Positions 1 through 5,881 of a stretch of DNA of 7,956 nt are shown here, in pieces. The translations under genes were made by a program, and so were the position numbers. This DNA comes from Verrucomicrobiota bacterium (GTDB taxonomy: Bacteria > Verrucomicrobiota > Verrucomicrobiia > Chthoniobacterales > UBA10450): the NCBI GenBank assembly GCA_003219095.1, contig QHPM01000068.1, forward strand, positions 1 through 7,956, written 5' to 3'. The first letter of the stretch is position 1. Each line of letters starts with the position of its first letter. Below the pieces are notes generated by a model. The model worked only from the letters and a program-made list of their open reading frames with translations. It searched no databases and was not told the origin of the DNA.

Positions 1-1541
1 TCTTCTGCGTTCACGCCCAGGGCTTCAAACATCTTCGCCTGCAACTCCGGCTCGTGAATGCGGATGCTGCCGCCGCCGATTTCAACGCCGTTTAAGACGA
101 CGTCGTAGGCATCGGCCCGTATCTCGCCGAATTCTTTCTGCTCCAGCAACCCAAAATCTTCCGCTTTCGGTCGGGTAAAGGGATGATGCACTGCGTTCCA
201 TTTATTTTCTTCGGCGCTCCATTGCATCAGCGGAAAATCAGTTACCCAGAGAAAATCCAGGTCCGAGCCGGACGGGCATTTAACAGACGTCAAATCTTGG
301 ATCTCCGCTATCCGCAATCGGATCCGGCCGAGCACTTCGCAGGCGATCTCCCACTCGCCGGCGGCGAAGAAAATACAATCGCCTTCCTCGATTTGTAATT
401 TCGTGCGCAGCGATCCCTTCTCCGCCTCGGAAAAGAATTTCACAATTGGCGATTTCCATTCCCCGTTCTCGACCTTGATGAAGGCGAGGCCTTTTGCGCC
501 AAATGTTTTCGCGATCCCGGTCAGTTCATCGACCTGACCGATGGTGATGCCGGCGAAATTCTTCGCGTTGATTGCCTTGACCACTCCGCCCTCGGCCAGC
601 GCGCTCTGAAAAACCTTGAACTGACTAGTGCGAAAGACATCTCCGAGATCGACAAGTTTCATCTCGAAACGGCGATCCGGTTTGTCGCTGCCAAAAGTAT
701 CGATGGCCTCTCGATAAGTCAGCCGCGGGAACGGCGCCGGAATTTCAATTCCACACGTAGCCTTGAAAATCGCCGCCAACATTCCCTCGGTTAAGGTATA
801 AATGTCGTTAGGTGTGACAAAGGACGCCTCAATATCGATTTGGGTGAACTCCGGCTGGCGATCGGCCCGCAAATCTTCATCGCGAAATGCTTTCGCGATC
901 TGAAAATATTTTTCCATTCCGGCAACCATGAGCAGTTGTTTGTATTGCTGCGGCGCCTGTGGCAGGGCGTAGAATTTTCCTGGCAGTAACCGGCTAGGGA
1001 CGAGAAAATCGCGCGCGCCTTCCGGTGTGCTTTTGCTCAAAATCGGCGTCTCGATTTCGATGAATCCCTGCGAGTCAAGAAACTGTCGCGTTGCCTGGGT
1101 CACACGATGCCGGGTTTGCAAATTGCGCGAGAGCCGCGGCCGGCGCAGATCGAAATAACGATAGGTCAGCTCGAGATCTTCATTACTCAATTCGGCGTCG
1201 ATCTGAAATGGCAGATTCTCCGCGCGATTCAAAACCGTAAGCGATTGCGGAAGCACTTCGATGTCGCCGGTCGCGAGCTTCGGATTTTCGGTCCCGGCCA
1301 GGCGGGGCGCGACTTTGCCGCAAACCTGAATGACATCTTCGGTCCGTAAGCTATGAGATTGCTTCGCCACTTCGGCGTTTTCTTCCGGGCGAAAAACGAC
1401 CTGGGTCAATCCTTCGCGATCGCGCAGATCGATGAAGATGACGCCGCCGTGATCGCGTCGCACCGCGACCCAGCCGGCCAGTTTCACCTCACGACCAATA
1501 TCGTTTTTGCGCAGTTCGTTGCAGTGATGGGTGCGGTACAT
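1..1541 (-). CDS. aspS: Aspartyl-tRNA synthetase, bacterial type, probably non-discriminating; 3' end cut off by the window
   Basis: This class II synthetase charges tRNA with aspartate in the cytoplasm. About 513 residues are visible and roughly 80 C-terminal residues are missing at the left edge. The N-terminal OB-fold anticodon-binding domain (residues 1 to about 105) begins MYRTHHCNELR, and the catalytic domain follows. Class II motif 2 reads FRDEDLRADRQPEFTQID (about 840-888). The substrate-loop stretch GKFYALPQAPQQYKQLLMVAG and the bacterial GAD insertion region are also present. I chose the ATG at 1541 because the family usually starts with M(Y)RTH/RTE. An in-frame ATG four codons upstream (1553) lies inside a palindromic repeat and is probably accidental. 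His31 and Gly83 match the residues known to make Pseudomonas AspRS non-discriminating; this role is inferred. The gene lies downstream of hisS on the same strand, 57 bp away, so it is probably co-transcribed. Identification is secure. Confidence 0.96.
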   Translation of the reverse strand, partial: MYRTHHCNELRKNDIGREVKLAGWVAVRRDHGGVIFIDLRDREGLTQVVFRPEENAEVAKQSHSLRTEDVIQVCGKVAPRLAGTENPKLATGDIEVLPQSLTVLNRAENLPFQIDAELSNEDLELTYRYFDLRRPRLSRNLQTRHRVTQATRQFLDSQGFIEIETPILSKSTPEGARDFLVPSRLLPGKFYALPQAPQQYKQLLMVAGMEKYFQIAKAFRDEDLRADRQPEFTQIDIEASFVTPNDIYTLTEGMLAAIFKATCGIEIPAPFPRLTYREAIDTFGSDKPDRRFEMKLVDLGDVFRTSQFKVFQSALAEGGVVKAINAKNFAGITIGQVDELTGIAKTFGAKGLAFIKVENGEWKSPIVKFFSEAEKGSLRTKLQIEEGDCIFFAAGEWEIACEVLGRIRLRIAEIQDLTSVKCPSGSDLDFLWVTDFPLMQWSAEENKWNAVHHPFTRPKAEDFGLLEQKEFGEIRADAYDVVLNGVEIGGGSIRIHEPELQAKMFEALGVNAE

Positions 1542-1548
1542 CTGGTCC

Positions 1549-1641
1549 GTCATTCCGAGCGAAGTCGAGGAATCCCGCCGCGTTACTTTAAGGCAACTTC
1601 AACGGGATCCCTCGACTTCGCTGCGCTCCGCTCGGGATGAC
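1549..1641. repeat. Imperfect palindromic dispersed-type repeat at the hisS/aspS junction
   Basis: The left arm (1549-1577) reads GTCATTCCGAGC then GAAGTCGAGGAATCCCG. The right arm (1603-1641), reverse-complemented, reads GTCATCCCGAGC, ten extra bases GGAGCGCAGC, then GAAGTCGAGGGATCCCG. Apart from the ten-base bulge the arms differ at only two places. The 25-bp loop (1578-1602) contains the hisS stop. The right arm is translated as the HisRS tail, and the left arm covers the extra upstream ATG of aspS. As RNA it would form a strong hairpin between the two cistrons, which could affect aspS expression or 3' end stability; that is inference. Sequences beginning GTCATTCCGAGCG are familiar as high-copy repeats in several soil phyla, but copy number cannot be judged from this window. 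Confidence 0.9.
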
Positions 1642-2882
1642 AAAGTCGGGAAGGTTGCGAGATGCGCAAACAATTCTTCGTATGCGATCGACCGCTGCTC
1701 ACCGGTCTCGAGATCTTTCACTCCCACCTGCGGCCATTCGTCGCCGAAGACGATGGCAAAGCGCGCGCCGGTTTGCTCGGCCAATCGAAATTGCCGCGCC
1801 ACTTTCGCCGCCGCCAGGGAGTAATCGACGCGATATCCGCGATCGCGCAGTTGCTGCATCGTGGCAATGGCATTTCCTCGCTGTTCGTCTTTTGCAATCA
1901 CGATGTAAATCTCGATCGCGCGTTCGGCCGCGATCGCTTTTTCCATTTGCGCGCGCGCAGCTGCGTGACCGCGAATCATTTCACCGAGGACGACGTCGCC
2001 AATGGCGAAACCTAGCGCGGGCAATGAAACCGCGTTGTCGCTCAGTTGTGCAACCAGTTGATCGTAGCGCCCGCCCCCGGCAATCGCGCGAAACTTGCCT
2101 GCGCGATCAAAGACTTCAAAAACAATTCCAGTGTAATAAGCAAGTCCACGCACGATGCGGACATCGATTTTGGCGAAATCCGCAAGACCGCGCAGCCGCA
2201 AGTTTTCGATGATGTTGTTGAGCTTCGCGCTTTCGCCGCCTTTTTCGAGAATCTCAAAGACCGGTTTTGCCAATTTACCGAGTCGTTCCTCCGTTTTCTC
2301 GCGCGGCTCGCGTTCCGATTTATCGATCGTCTGCAACATTTCTTCCCAGCGATCAGGCGGCACTTTCTCGAGCTTGAGTAATTCCGTCCAAAACTCGCGG
2401 TCGCTGATGCGCACGACAAAATCCTGCGAGGTGAAACCAAATGCGCGCACGACATCGATGGCGAGCGCGATCAACTCGGCATCCGCTTCCGGCGATTCTT
2501 CTCCGATGATGTCGCAGTTGAGCTGGAAATGCTCGCGTAAACGCCCCCGTTGCGGACGTTCGTAACGAAACACCTGCGGGATCGAGAACCACTTTAGCGG
2601 TTTGCGGAATTGTCGATGCTCCGTTGCGACGATTCGCGCCAGCGTCGGAGTCATTTCCGGCCGCAGCGCCACTGCGCGCGCCCCGTTATCAACAAACTCG
2701 TACAATTGCCGCACGATTTCGTCGCCTGATTTCTTTTTGTAGAGATCGAGCTCTTCCAATACTGGTCCGTCGAATTCGACAAATCCGTAACGTGCCGCGA
2801 TCTCGCGCCATTTTGCAAAAATGTAATTTCGTTCCGCGCAGGAAGCGGGAAGAAAATCGCGGAATCCGGTGAGCGGTTGCAT
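1599..2882 (-). CDS. hisS: Histidyl-tRNA synthetase with a repeat-encoded C-terminal tail
   Basis: This class II synthetase charges tRNA(His) with histidine. At 427 residues it has normal length. Visible signatures are the N-terminal GFRDFLP (6-12), LRPEMTPTLARIV (73-85), motif 2 FRYERPQRGRLREHFQ (105-120), the histidine-binding segment VRGLAYYTGIVFE (244-256, with Arg245 as the conserved catalytic arginine) and GGGRYDQL (269-276), and motif 3 ALGFAIGDVVLGEM (289-302). A C-terminal anticodon-binding domain follows (about 323-413). RGLAYY rather than RGLDYY is the form I associate with plant-organelle HisRS and related bacterial branches. Residues 415-427 (SSRAERSEVEGSR) come from the palindromic repeat, and the TGA lies in its loop, so the original C-terminus was probably near residue 413. 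The ATG at 2882 is right because GFRDFLP must be near the N-terminus; no good Shine-Dalgarno precedes it. It is the first gene of the hisS-aspS operon. Confidence 0.97.
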   Translation of the reverse strand: MQPLTGFRDFLPASCAERNYIFAKWREIAARYGFVEFDGPVLEELDLYKKKSGDEIVRQLYEFVDNGARAVALRPEMTPTLARIVATEHRQFRKPLKWFSIPQVFRYERPQRGRLREHFQLNCDIIGEESPEADAELIALAIDVVRAFGFTSQDFVVRISDREFWTELLKLEKVPPDRWEEMLQTIDKSEREPREKTEERLGKLAKPVFEILEKGGESAKLNNIIENLRLRGLADFAKIDVRIVRGLAYYTGIVFEVFDRAGKFRAIAGGGRYDQLVAQLSDNAVSLPALGFAIGDVVLGEMIRGHAAARAQMEKAIAAERAIEIYIVIAKDEQRGNAIATMQQLRDRGYRVDYSLAAAKVARQFRLAEQTGARFAIVFGDEWPQVGVKDLETGEQRSIAYEELFAHLATFPTLSSRAERSEVEGSR

Positions 2883-2969
2883 GGAGATTTAGAAACGAAG
2901 GAAAATTAGACGGCCGTGATGAAGGCAAAGGCGTCCGATCATGTCGGAAACTACGAACCATCTGCGCGG

Positions 2970-3043
2970 TTGAATAAAACCCATCGGGGGCCAGTCAAAA
3001 TTAGTCACGACGGGGAGCATCTGCGCTCGCCAGCAGCGCGGCA
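2970..3043 (+). other. Probable Sec signal-peptide coding remnant, split over three reading frames
   Basis: Frame 1 (TTG at 2970) gives a basic n-region, MNKTHRG. The next frame (from 2989) gives GQSKLVTTGSI. The third frame (from 3023, open into the downstream gene) gives ALASSAALA followed by QTTTT. Joined, these make a textbook signal peptide with a charged start, a hydrophobic core and an AxA cleavage site. The two joins each need one base removed, one around the run of five G at 2986-2990 and one around 3019-3023. The third frame is closed upstream by a TAG at 3002-3004, and the middle frame has no ATG, GTG or TTG. Either the gene has been damaged by two recent indels or the read has errors here. 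The rest of the 161-bp gap (2883-2969) shows nothing beyond the candidate hisS promoter. Confidence 0.45.
2971..2998 (-). promoter_or_regulatory. Candidate sigma-70-type promoter for hisS-aspS
   Basis: Read on the minus strand, TTGACT (2998-2993) matches five of six bases of the -35 consensus. After a 16-bp spacer comes TATTCA (2976-2971), which keeps only the TAT of a -10 box. Transcription would start near 2964 and leave an untranslated leader of about 80 bases before the hisS ATG. No T-box, riboswitch or leader peptide is recognisable in that leader. The -10 is weak and no other gene supports the call, so it is tentative. The same bases are also the putative signal-peptide region of the plus-strand gene. 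Confidence 0.3.
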
Positions 3044-3394
3044 TTGGCGCAAACCACGACGACGGTTACCGAGAATGCCGGGCCGACAACGGTTGGACTA
3101 ACGACGAGCACTGGCTCGTTTGCGACTTATACGCCGGGCGGGGATTACTTCACCTTCCGCACCACGACCGGGGCGGAACCGGTGCGTTATTATTACACGA
3201 AGGAAACCACCATTGTTGATCCGACCGGTCAAGTGGTGGCATTGTCGGACATTCGCCCGGATGTGCCGGCGACAGTCTATTACGCCCGGGAAGGCGATCG
3301 CATGATCGTTCGGAAGGTGGTGCTGATCAAGCCAGTCAGCATGATTGAGAAAAAAGAAACTACCACCACTACGACAACCACAACTAAGCCGTAA
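3044..3394 (+). CDS. Small Thr-rich protein of unknown function, probably exported; 5' end uncertain
   Basis: I do not recognise a named family. The open frame as given starts at a TTG and encodes 116 residues: a Thr-rich N-terminal stretch (1-33), a compact middle region (about 34-98) with alternating hydrophobic and polar residues suggesting beta strands (YFTFRTTTG, VRYYYTKETTIVD, PATVYYAREGDRMIVRKVVL), and a Lys/Glu-then-Thr tail (KKETTTTTTTTTKP). There are no cysteines or transmembrane segments in this part. The reading frame continues upstream as ALASSAALA|QTTTT, which looks like the end of a signal peptide, so the mature protein probably begins at the Gln of residue 3 and is periplasmic or secreted. 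The true start cannot be fixed because the upstream signal peptide is out of frame. A strong terminator follows 22 bp after the stop, which supports a real, single-gene transcription unit. Confidence 0.6.
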   Translation: MAQTTTTVTENAGPTTVGLTTSTGSFATYTPGGDYFTFRTTTGAEPVRYYYTKETTIVDPTGQVVALSDIRPDVPATVYYAREGDRMIVRKVVLIKPVSMIEKKETTTTTTTTTKP

Positions 3395-3416
3395 GGATTG
3401 ATTATTTGAAGGGTTA

Positions 3417-3449
3417 ACGCCCGCTCGCTTGCCGCGCGGGCGTTTTTTT
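3417..3449 (+). terminator. Rho-independent terminator after the Thr-rich protein gene
   Basis: A perfect 8-bp GC-rich stem, ACGCCCGC (3417-3424) with GCGGGCGT (3436-3443), encloses an 11-base loop. A run of seven T (3443-3449) follows immediately. It begins 22 bases after the stop codon. In the minus direction the hairpin is not followed by a T-run, so it does not serve galE. Confidence 0.9.
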
Positions 3450-3451
3450 AT

Positions 3452-3500
3452 TGTAGCCGGCGTCGATGACGCCGGGCCGGAGTCACCGACCGCGGCTACA
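3452..3500. repeat. 49-bp cruciform-like palindromic repeat with two internal hairpins
   Basis: An outer stem pairs TGTAGCCG (3452-3459) with CGGCTACA (3493-3500). Inside it, CCGGCGTC-gat-GACGCCGG (3457-3475) is a perfect 8-bp hairpin with a 3-base loop. The second half, CCGGAGTC-acc-GACCGCGG, is the same design with two mismatched pairs. The element therefore folds as two side-by-side hairpins closed by a shared stem. It starts three bases after the terminator T-run and lies between the convergent Thr-rich gene and galE. This is typical placement for REP-like elements. No transposase is nearby. Confidence 0.85.
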
Positions 3501-3506
3501 GAAGCT

Positions 3507-3535
3507 CCACGAAATTAGCGTGGTTTTTCTTATTT
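3507..3535 (+). terminator. Possible second, weak plus-strand terminator
   Basis: CCACG (3507-3511) pairs with CGTGG (3519-3523) around a 7-base loop. It is followed by TTTTTCTTATTT. The stem is only 5 bp, but the T-rich tail is good. It could back up the stronger terminator upstream or be chance. Confidence 0.3.
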
Positions 3536-3564
3536 AAAGAGTAGATCGCCGTCCTGATGAAGTT

Positions 3565-3584
3565 CGGCAGCTGGAAAGCCGCCG
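3565..3584 (-). terminator. Hairpin just downstream of galE, no T-run
   Basis: On the minus strand CGGCGGC (3584-3578) pairs with GCTGCCG (3571-3565), seven pairs including one G-U, around a 6-base loop. It lies about ten bases past the galE stop. No T-run follows, so it is not a classical intrinsic terminator and may only mark or protect the 3' end. The remaining bases between the Thr-rich gene and galE hold nothing else I can support. Confidence 0.25.
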
Positions 3585-3593
3585 TTTCCTTGC

Positions 3594-4565
3594 TCAATCT
3601 TCGTAACCGCGCGGAAATTTCTGATGCCATTTCCACGCACTCTCGACAATGGCATCGAGAGTCTGGAATTGCGGGCGCCATCCGAGTTCGCGTTTGATTT
3701 TTTCGGATGAGGCGATCAGGCACGGCGGATCGCCGGGCCGCCGCGGTTTTTCCATAACCGGAATGGGTTGCGCGGTGATTTTGCGACAACTCTCGATCAC
3801 TTCGCGCACGCTCGAACCGCCGCCTGTGCCGAGATTGTAAAAGGCGCTGGCCGGCGCCGCGAGGGCGAGGATGTGAGCGTGGGCCAGATCGATAATGTGA
3901 ATGTAATCGCGAATGCAGGTGCCATCGGGCGTCTCGTAGTCGGTCCCGAAAATTTCGACCTGCTTTTTTTGTCCCAACGCCACCTTGAGAACGTTTGGAA
4001 TCAGATGCGTTTCGCAGCGGTGATCTTCGCCGAATTTTTCCGATGCGCCGGCGGCGTTGAAATAACGCAATGAAACAAACCGGAGCCCGTGAATGGCATC
4101 GTACCAGCGCAGGATTTTCTCGAAAGCCAGCTTCGATTCGCCATAGGGATTGATCGGGCGCTGTGGCGTTTCTTCGTCGATCGGCACTCGCTCCGGCGGA
4201 CCGAAGGTGGCGCAGGTGGAGGAAAAAACGAGCCGTCTCACTTCCGCTGCGATCATGGCGTCGAGCAGGTTGAGGCCACTTGCGATGTTGTTGCGAAAAT
4301 ACTTCGATGGATTCTGCATCGACTCGCTCACCAGCGCATTGGCGGCAAAATGCATCACTGCCTCCGGCCGCAACCGCGCCAGGGTGTCGGCTGTCGTTTT
4401 TCTATCGGCCAGATCGTTCTCGATAAATTCCGCCCGTGGATCAACCGCGCGACGATGTCCTTCGTTCAGATTATCGAGAATGGCGACGTCGTGCTTTTGA
4501 TCGAGCAACAGCTCGGCGCAAATGCTGCCGATATAACCGGCGCCGCCGACAACGAGAATTTTCAT
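3594..4565 (-). CDS. galE: UDP-glucose 4-epimerase
   Basis: GalE interconverts UDP-glucose and UDP-galactose in the cytoplasm using tightly bound NAD, and so supplies galactose for surface polysaccharide and galactose catabolism. The protein is a complete extended short-chain dehydrogenase of 323 residues. It has the NAD-binding GGAGYIG (7-13), DNLNEGH (31-37), HFAA (72-75), FSSTCATFG (114-122, with Thr117 at the catalytic Ser/Thr position), YGESK (Tyr141, Lys145, catalytic pair), RYFNAAGA (167-174), RDYIHIIDLAHAH (219-231) and YNLGTGGG (243-250). The end FPRGYED matches the usual GalE C-terminus. By my alignment Leu283 occupies the substrate-gate position (Tyr299 in E. coli, Cys307 in human). 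A residue smaller than Tyr might also admit UDP-GlcNAc, but this is uncertain. The gene starts 33 bp after the lipoprotein stop on the same strand, so the two may be co-transcribed. Confidence 0.96.
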   Translation of the reverse strand: MKILVVGGAGYIGSICAELLLDQKHDVAILDNLNEGHRRAVDPRAEFIENDLADRKTTADTLARLRPEAVMHFAANALVSESMQNPSKYFRNNIASGLNLLDAMIAAEVRRLVFSSTCATFGPPERVPIDEETPQRPINPYGESKLAFEKILRWYDAIHGLRFVSLRYFNAAGASEKFGEDHRCETHLIPNVLKVALGQKKQVEIFGTDYETPDGTCIRDYIHIIDLAHAHILALAAPASAFYNLGTGGGSSVREVIESCRKITAQPIPVMEKPRRPGDPPCLIASSEKIKRELGWRPQFQTLDAIVESAWKWHQKFPRGYED

Positions 4566-4598
4566 CGCGGCGCGATTCTGCCAATCTCGCCGGTAGAA

Positions 4599-5204
4599 TT
4601 AAAGTTCGCGATCGGCGAGTTGGGATGATTTTTTCTTGCCCGCGAGTGCGATCAGCATCCGCCGTGGGGTGCCATGTTTCGCCCGTGGCGTCAGCACCTT
4701 GATACTCTGTTCATCCGAACCCCAGCGCAGAATATCGATATCCACCTGACGCACGCCCCAGCGTTTCATTTCCAATCGCGTCGGCTGGTAAAGATCGATC
4801 GTGTTGGTGCCGACCAAAGCAGTGCCGTAATCATCGATCACGTACTCTTCCGCCGTCTCCACGATTTTGAATCGGGTTCCGAGCGGGAAGCGCGACCAGT
4901 CGGAAGCGGCGCTCCGAACAATTCGGCCAGAAAGATATTGGCCGACGGCGTTGCGTCGTCCGCCGCCGCCACGCTCGTGGACGCAATATGCCGTCGTGCG
5001 CACGTTCATGCGATGCGGTTTCGCGCTGTTGCGGTTCGCCGTTGGTTGGGTTGCGCAACTTGCGAGAAACGCAGCGATGAGACATGCGAAAGCAAGTCGC
5101 AGCGATGTCGCCTGTAATCGGATGCGCGCTGAATACGCGTTGAAGCCGCCGCTGGCAAGCCCTAATTTCCGCCCCTGTTCCCATGCGCCCGTTTTCACGA
5201 TCAC
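4599..5204 (-). CDS. 3D-domain (double-psi beta-barrel, RlpA/MltA-C-like) lipoprotein
   Basis: The product is predicted to be a membrane-anchored envelope protein. A hydrophobic stretch (about 35-49) ends in the lipobox LASC, with Cys50 the likely lipidated residue. The Ala at +2 suggests outer-membrane sorting if E. coli rules apply. The region from about 66 to 160 fits the 3D domain: TTAYC near its start, RFPLGTRFKI (105-114), then IDDYGTALVGTNTIDLY (123-139) carrying Asp125 and Asp137, and RWGVRQVDIDIL (148-159). In MltA the equivalent Asp is catalytic and cuts peptidoglycan; RlpA-type proteins share the fold. Whether this one is an enzyme is unknown. A basic tail of about 40 residues follows. 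Only two starts keep the lipobox, GTG at 5204 and GTG at 5198; either gives an unusually long n-region of more than 30 residues. Both overlap the divergent phosphoesterase if that starts at 5183. Confidence 0.75.
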   Translation of the reverse strand: MIVKTGAWEQGRKLGLASGGFNAYSARIRLQATSLRLAFACLIAAFLASCATQPTANRNSAKPHRMNVRTTAYCVHERGGGGRRNAVGQYLSGRIVRSAASDWSRFPLGTRFKIVETAEEYVIDDYGTALVGTNTIDLYQPTRLEMKRWGVRQVDIDILRWGSDEQSIKVLTPRAKHGTPRRMLIALAGKKKSSQLADREL

Positions 5205-5881
5205 ACGCTTATATAGCAGAAAGCGTGCTTCTCGATTCGCGCCTGGCGCTTTTCCATGAACAGGAACGCTGGTTGGCCATTGCCGATTTGCACTTCGGTT
5301 TCGAGCTAAGTCAGCGCGTGGCGGGGCGTCTCGTACCGCTGTGGGGAATGGAATCCATTGAAACCCGATTGAGCCAATTGCTACACGATTACCATCCCGC
5401 GATCCTGATTCTGCTGGGCGATCTCGTTCATGATAAAACCGGCGCCCGCGAATTCTTCTCGTTAGTCACGCGTCTCCGAGAAGAGTGCGACGTGGTTCTC
5501 CTCGCCGGCAACCACGACGCCCAAATCAAACGCCGAACATCTTTCCGAGCTTTCGGCTCTAGGAGTCGGAACTCGAAGCTCCAACCTTTTGATTTCAATT
5601 TGCGCGATTCTTTCGCCACGGACCGGTTCGAATTCCATCACGGCGATTGCGAACGGGAACAAAATGGTCGCATCCAAATCATCGGGCATTTTCATCCAGC
5701 GGCGACATTGCACGATGGCGCGGGATTGCGATTAAAATTTCCGGCGCTGGTGCAGGAATCCGGTTGCTGGATTTTGCCTGCGTTTTCGCCGTGGGCCGCA
5801 GGCACCGAGTGGATAGAGCGTGAACAGAGCCAGATTTGGCTTTGTACTCCGCAACGAATCTTGATGATCGATCGAGAGTGA
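5183..5881 (+). CDS. Calcineurin-like metallophosphoesterase, PdeM-like (putative DNA-repair nuclease)
   Basis: The protein (232 residues) carries the complete two-metal phosphoesterase signature in order: DLH (35-37), GD (79-80), GNHD (109-112), HHGD (152-155) and GHFH (168-171). The C-terminal ILPAFSPWAAG (197-207) and the overall size match the PdeM/SbcD-related small phosphoesterases. Some of these are found with a DNA ligase and helicase in damage-response loci; no such partners are visible here, so its substrate is unknown. The segment between GNHD and HHGD is about ten residues longer than I expect, with a Ser/Arg-rich stretch (119-133) encoded by a hairpin-rich sequence that may be an inserted repeat. 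ATG 5183 is used because the family has a first strand before the LLDSRLALF segment. GTG 5225 would remove the overlap with the lipoprotein gene but shorten that strand. Confidence 0.85.
   Translation: MRPFSRSHAYIAESVLLDSRLALFHEQERWLAIADLHFGFELSQRVAGRLVPLWGMESIETRLSQLLHDYHPAILILLGDLVHDKTGAREFFSLVTRLREECDVVLLAGNHDAQIKRRTSFRAFGSRSRNSKLQPFDFNLRDSFATDRFEFHHGDCEREQNGRIQIIGHFHPAATLHDGAGLRLKFPALVQESGCWILPAFSPWAAGTEWIEREQSQIWLCTPQRILMIDRE
5209..5218 (-). promoter_or_regulatory. Candidate extended -10 element for the lipoprotein gene
   Basis: On the minus strand the sequence reads TGCTATATA (5218-5210), an extended -10 (TGnTATAAT-like). Transcription would begin near 5203, giving a leaderless or nearly leaderless mRNA starting at the GTG of 5198. 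No -35 is apparent. The core TATATA is symmetric and could also act on the plus strand for a phosphoesterase start at GTG 5225. Confidence 0.3.
5547..5582. repeat. Short hairpin-rich sequence inside the phosphoesterase gene, possible repeat insertion
   Basis: GAGC-tttcg-GCTC (5547-5559) is followed two bases later by a second nested palindrome. In that one GGAG (5562-5565) pairs with CTCC (5579-5582), or alternatively GAGT (5563-5566) with ACTC (5571-5574). The peptide it encodes, Ser/Arg-rich, falls in the loop where this protein is longer than expected. The sequence looks unlike the surrounding coding DNA, but the stems are only four bases, so it is a moderate call. Confidence 0.4.

Noticed and set aside
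1531..1824. A plus-strand frame translating the repeat as a protein-like peptide (VIPSEVEESRR...)
   Set aside because: It is only the palindromic repeat and antisense hisS read through. Such peptides are common mis-annotations at this repeat type.
1637..2592. Several long open frames overlapping hisS on both strands
   Set aside because: They are shadows of hisS. They lack recognisable domains and have Arg/Ser-rich composition, while the hisS frame carries all the synthetase motifs.
2883..3043. T-box or riboswitch controlling hisS-aspS
   Set aside because: The leader is at most about 80-160 bases, with no T-box sequence, no specifier-type stem and no antiterminator/terminator pair on the minus strand.
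3360..3394. The ACC/ACT/ACG/ACA run at the end of the Thr-rich gene as a microsatellite
   Set aside because: The codons for Thr vary (ACT, ACC, ACG, ACA), so the run is kept as protein sequence and is not a pure simple repeat.
3649..4628. Plus-strand open frames antisense to galE
   Set aside because: They are out-of-frame readings of a GC-rich conserved gene. GalE motifs run through the whole region on the minus strand.
4831..5184. A minus-strand ATG frame (starting 5184) competing with the lipoprotein gene
   Set aside because: It has no signal peptide or domain and would destroy the well-supported lipobox and 3D-domain frame.
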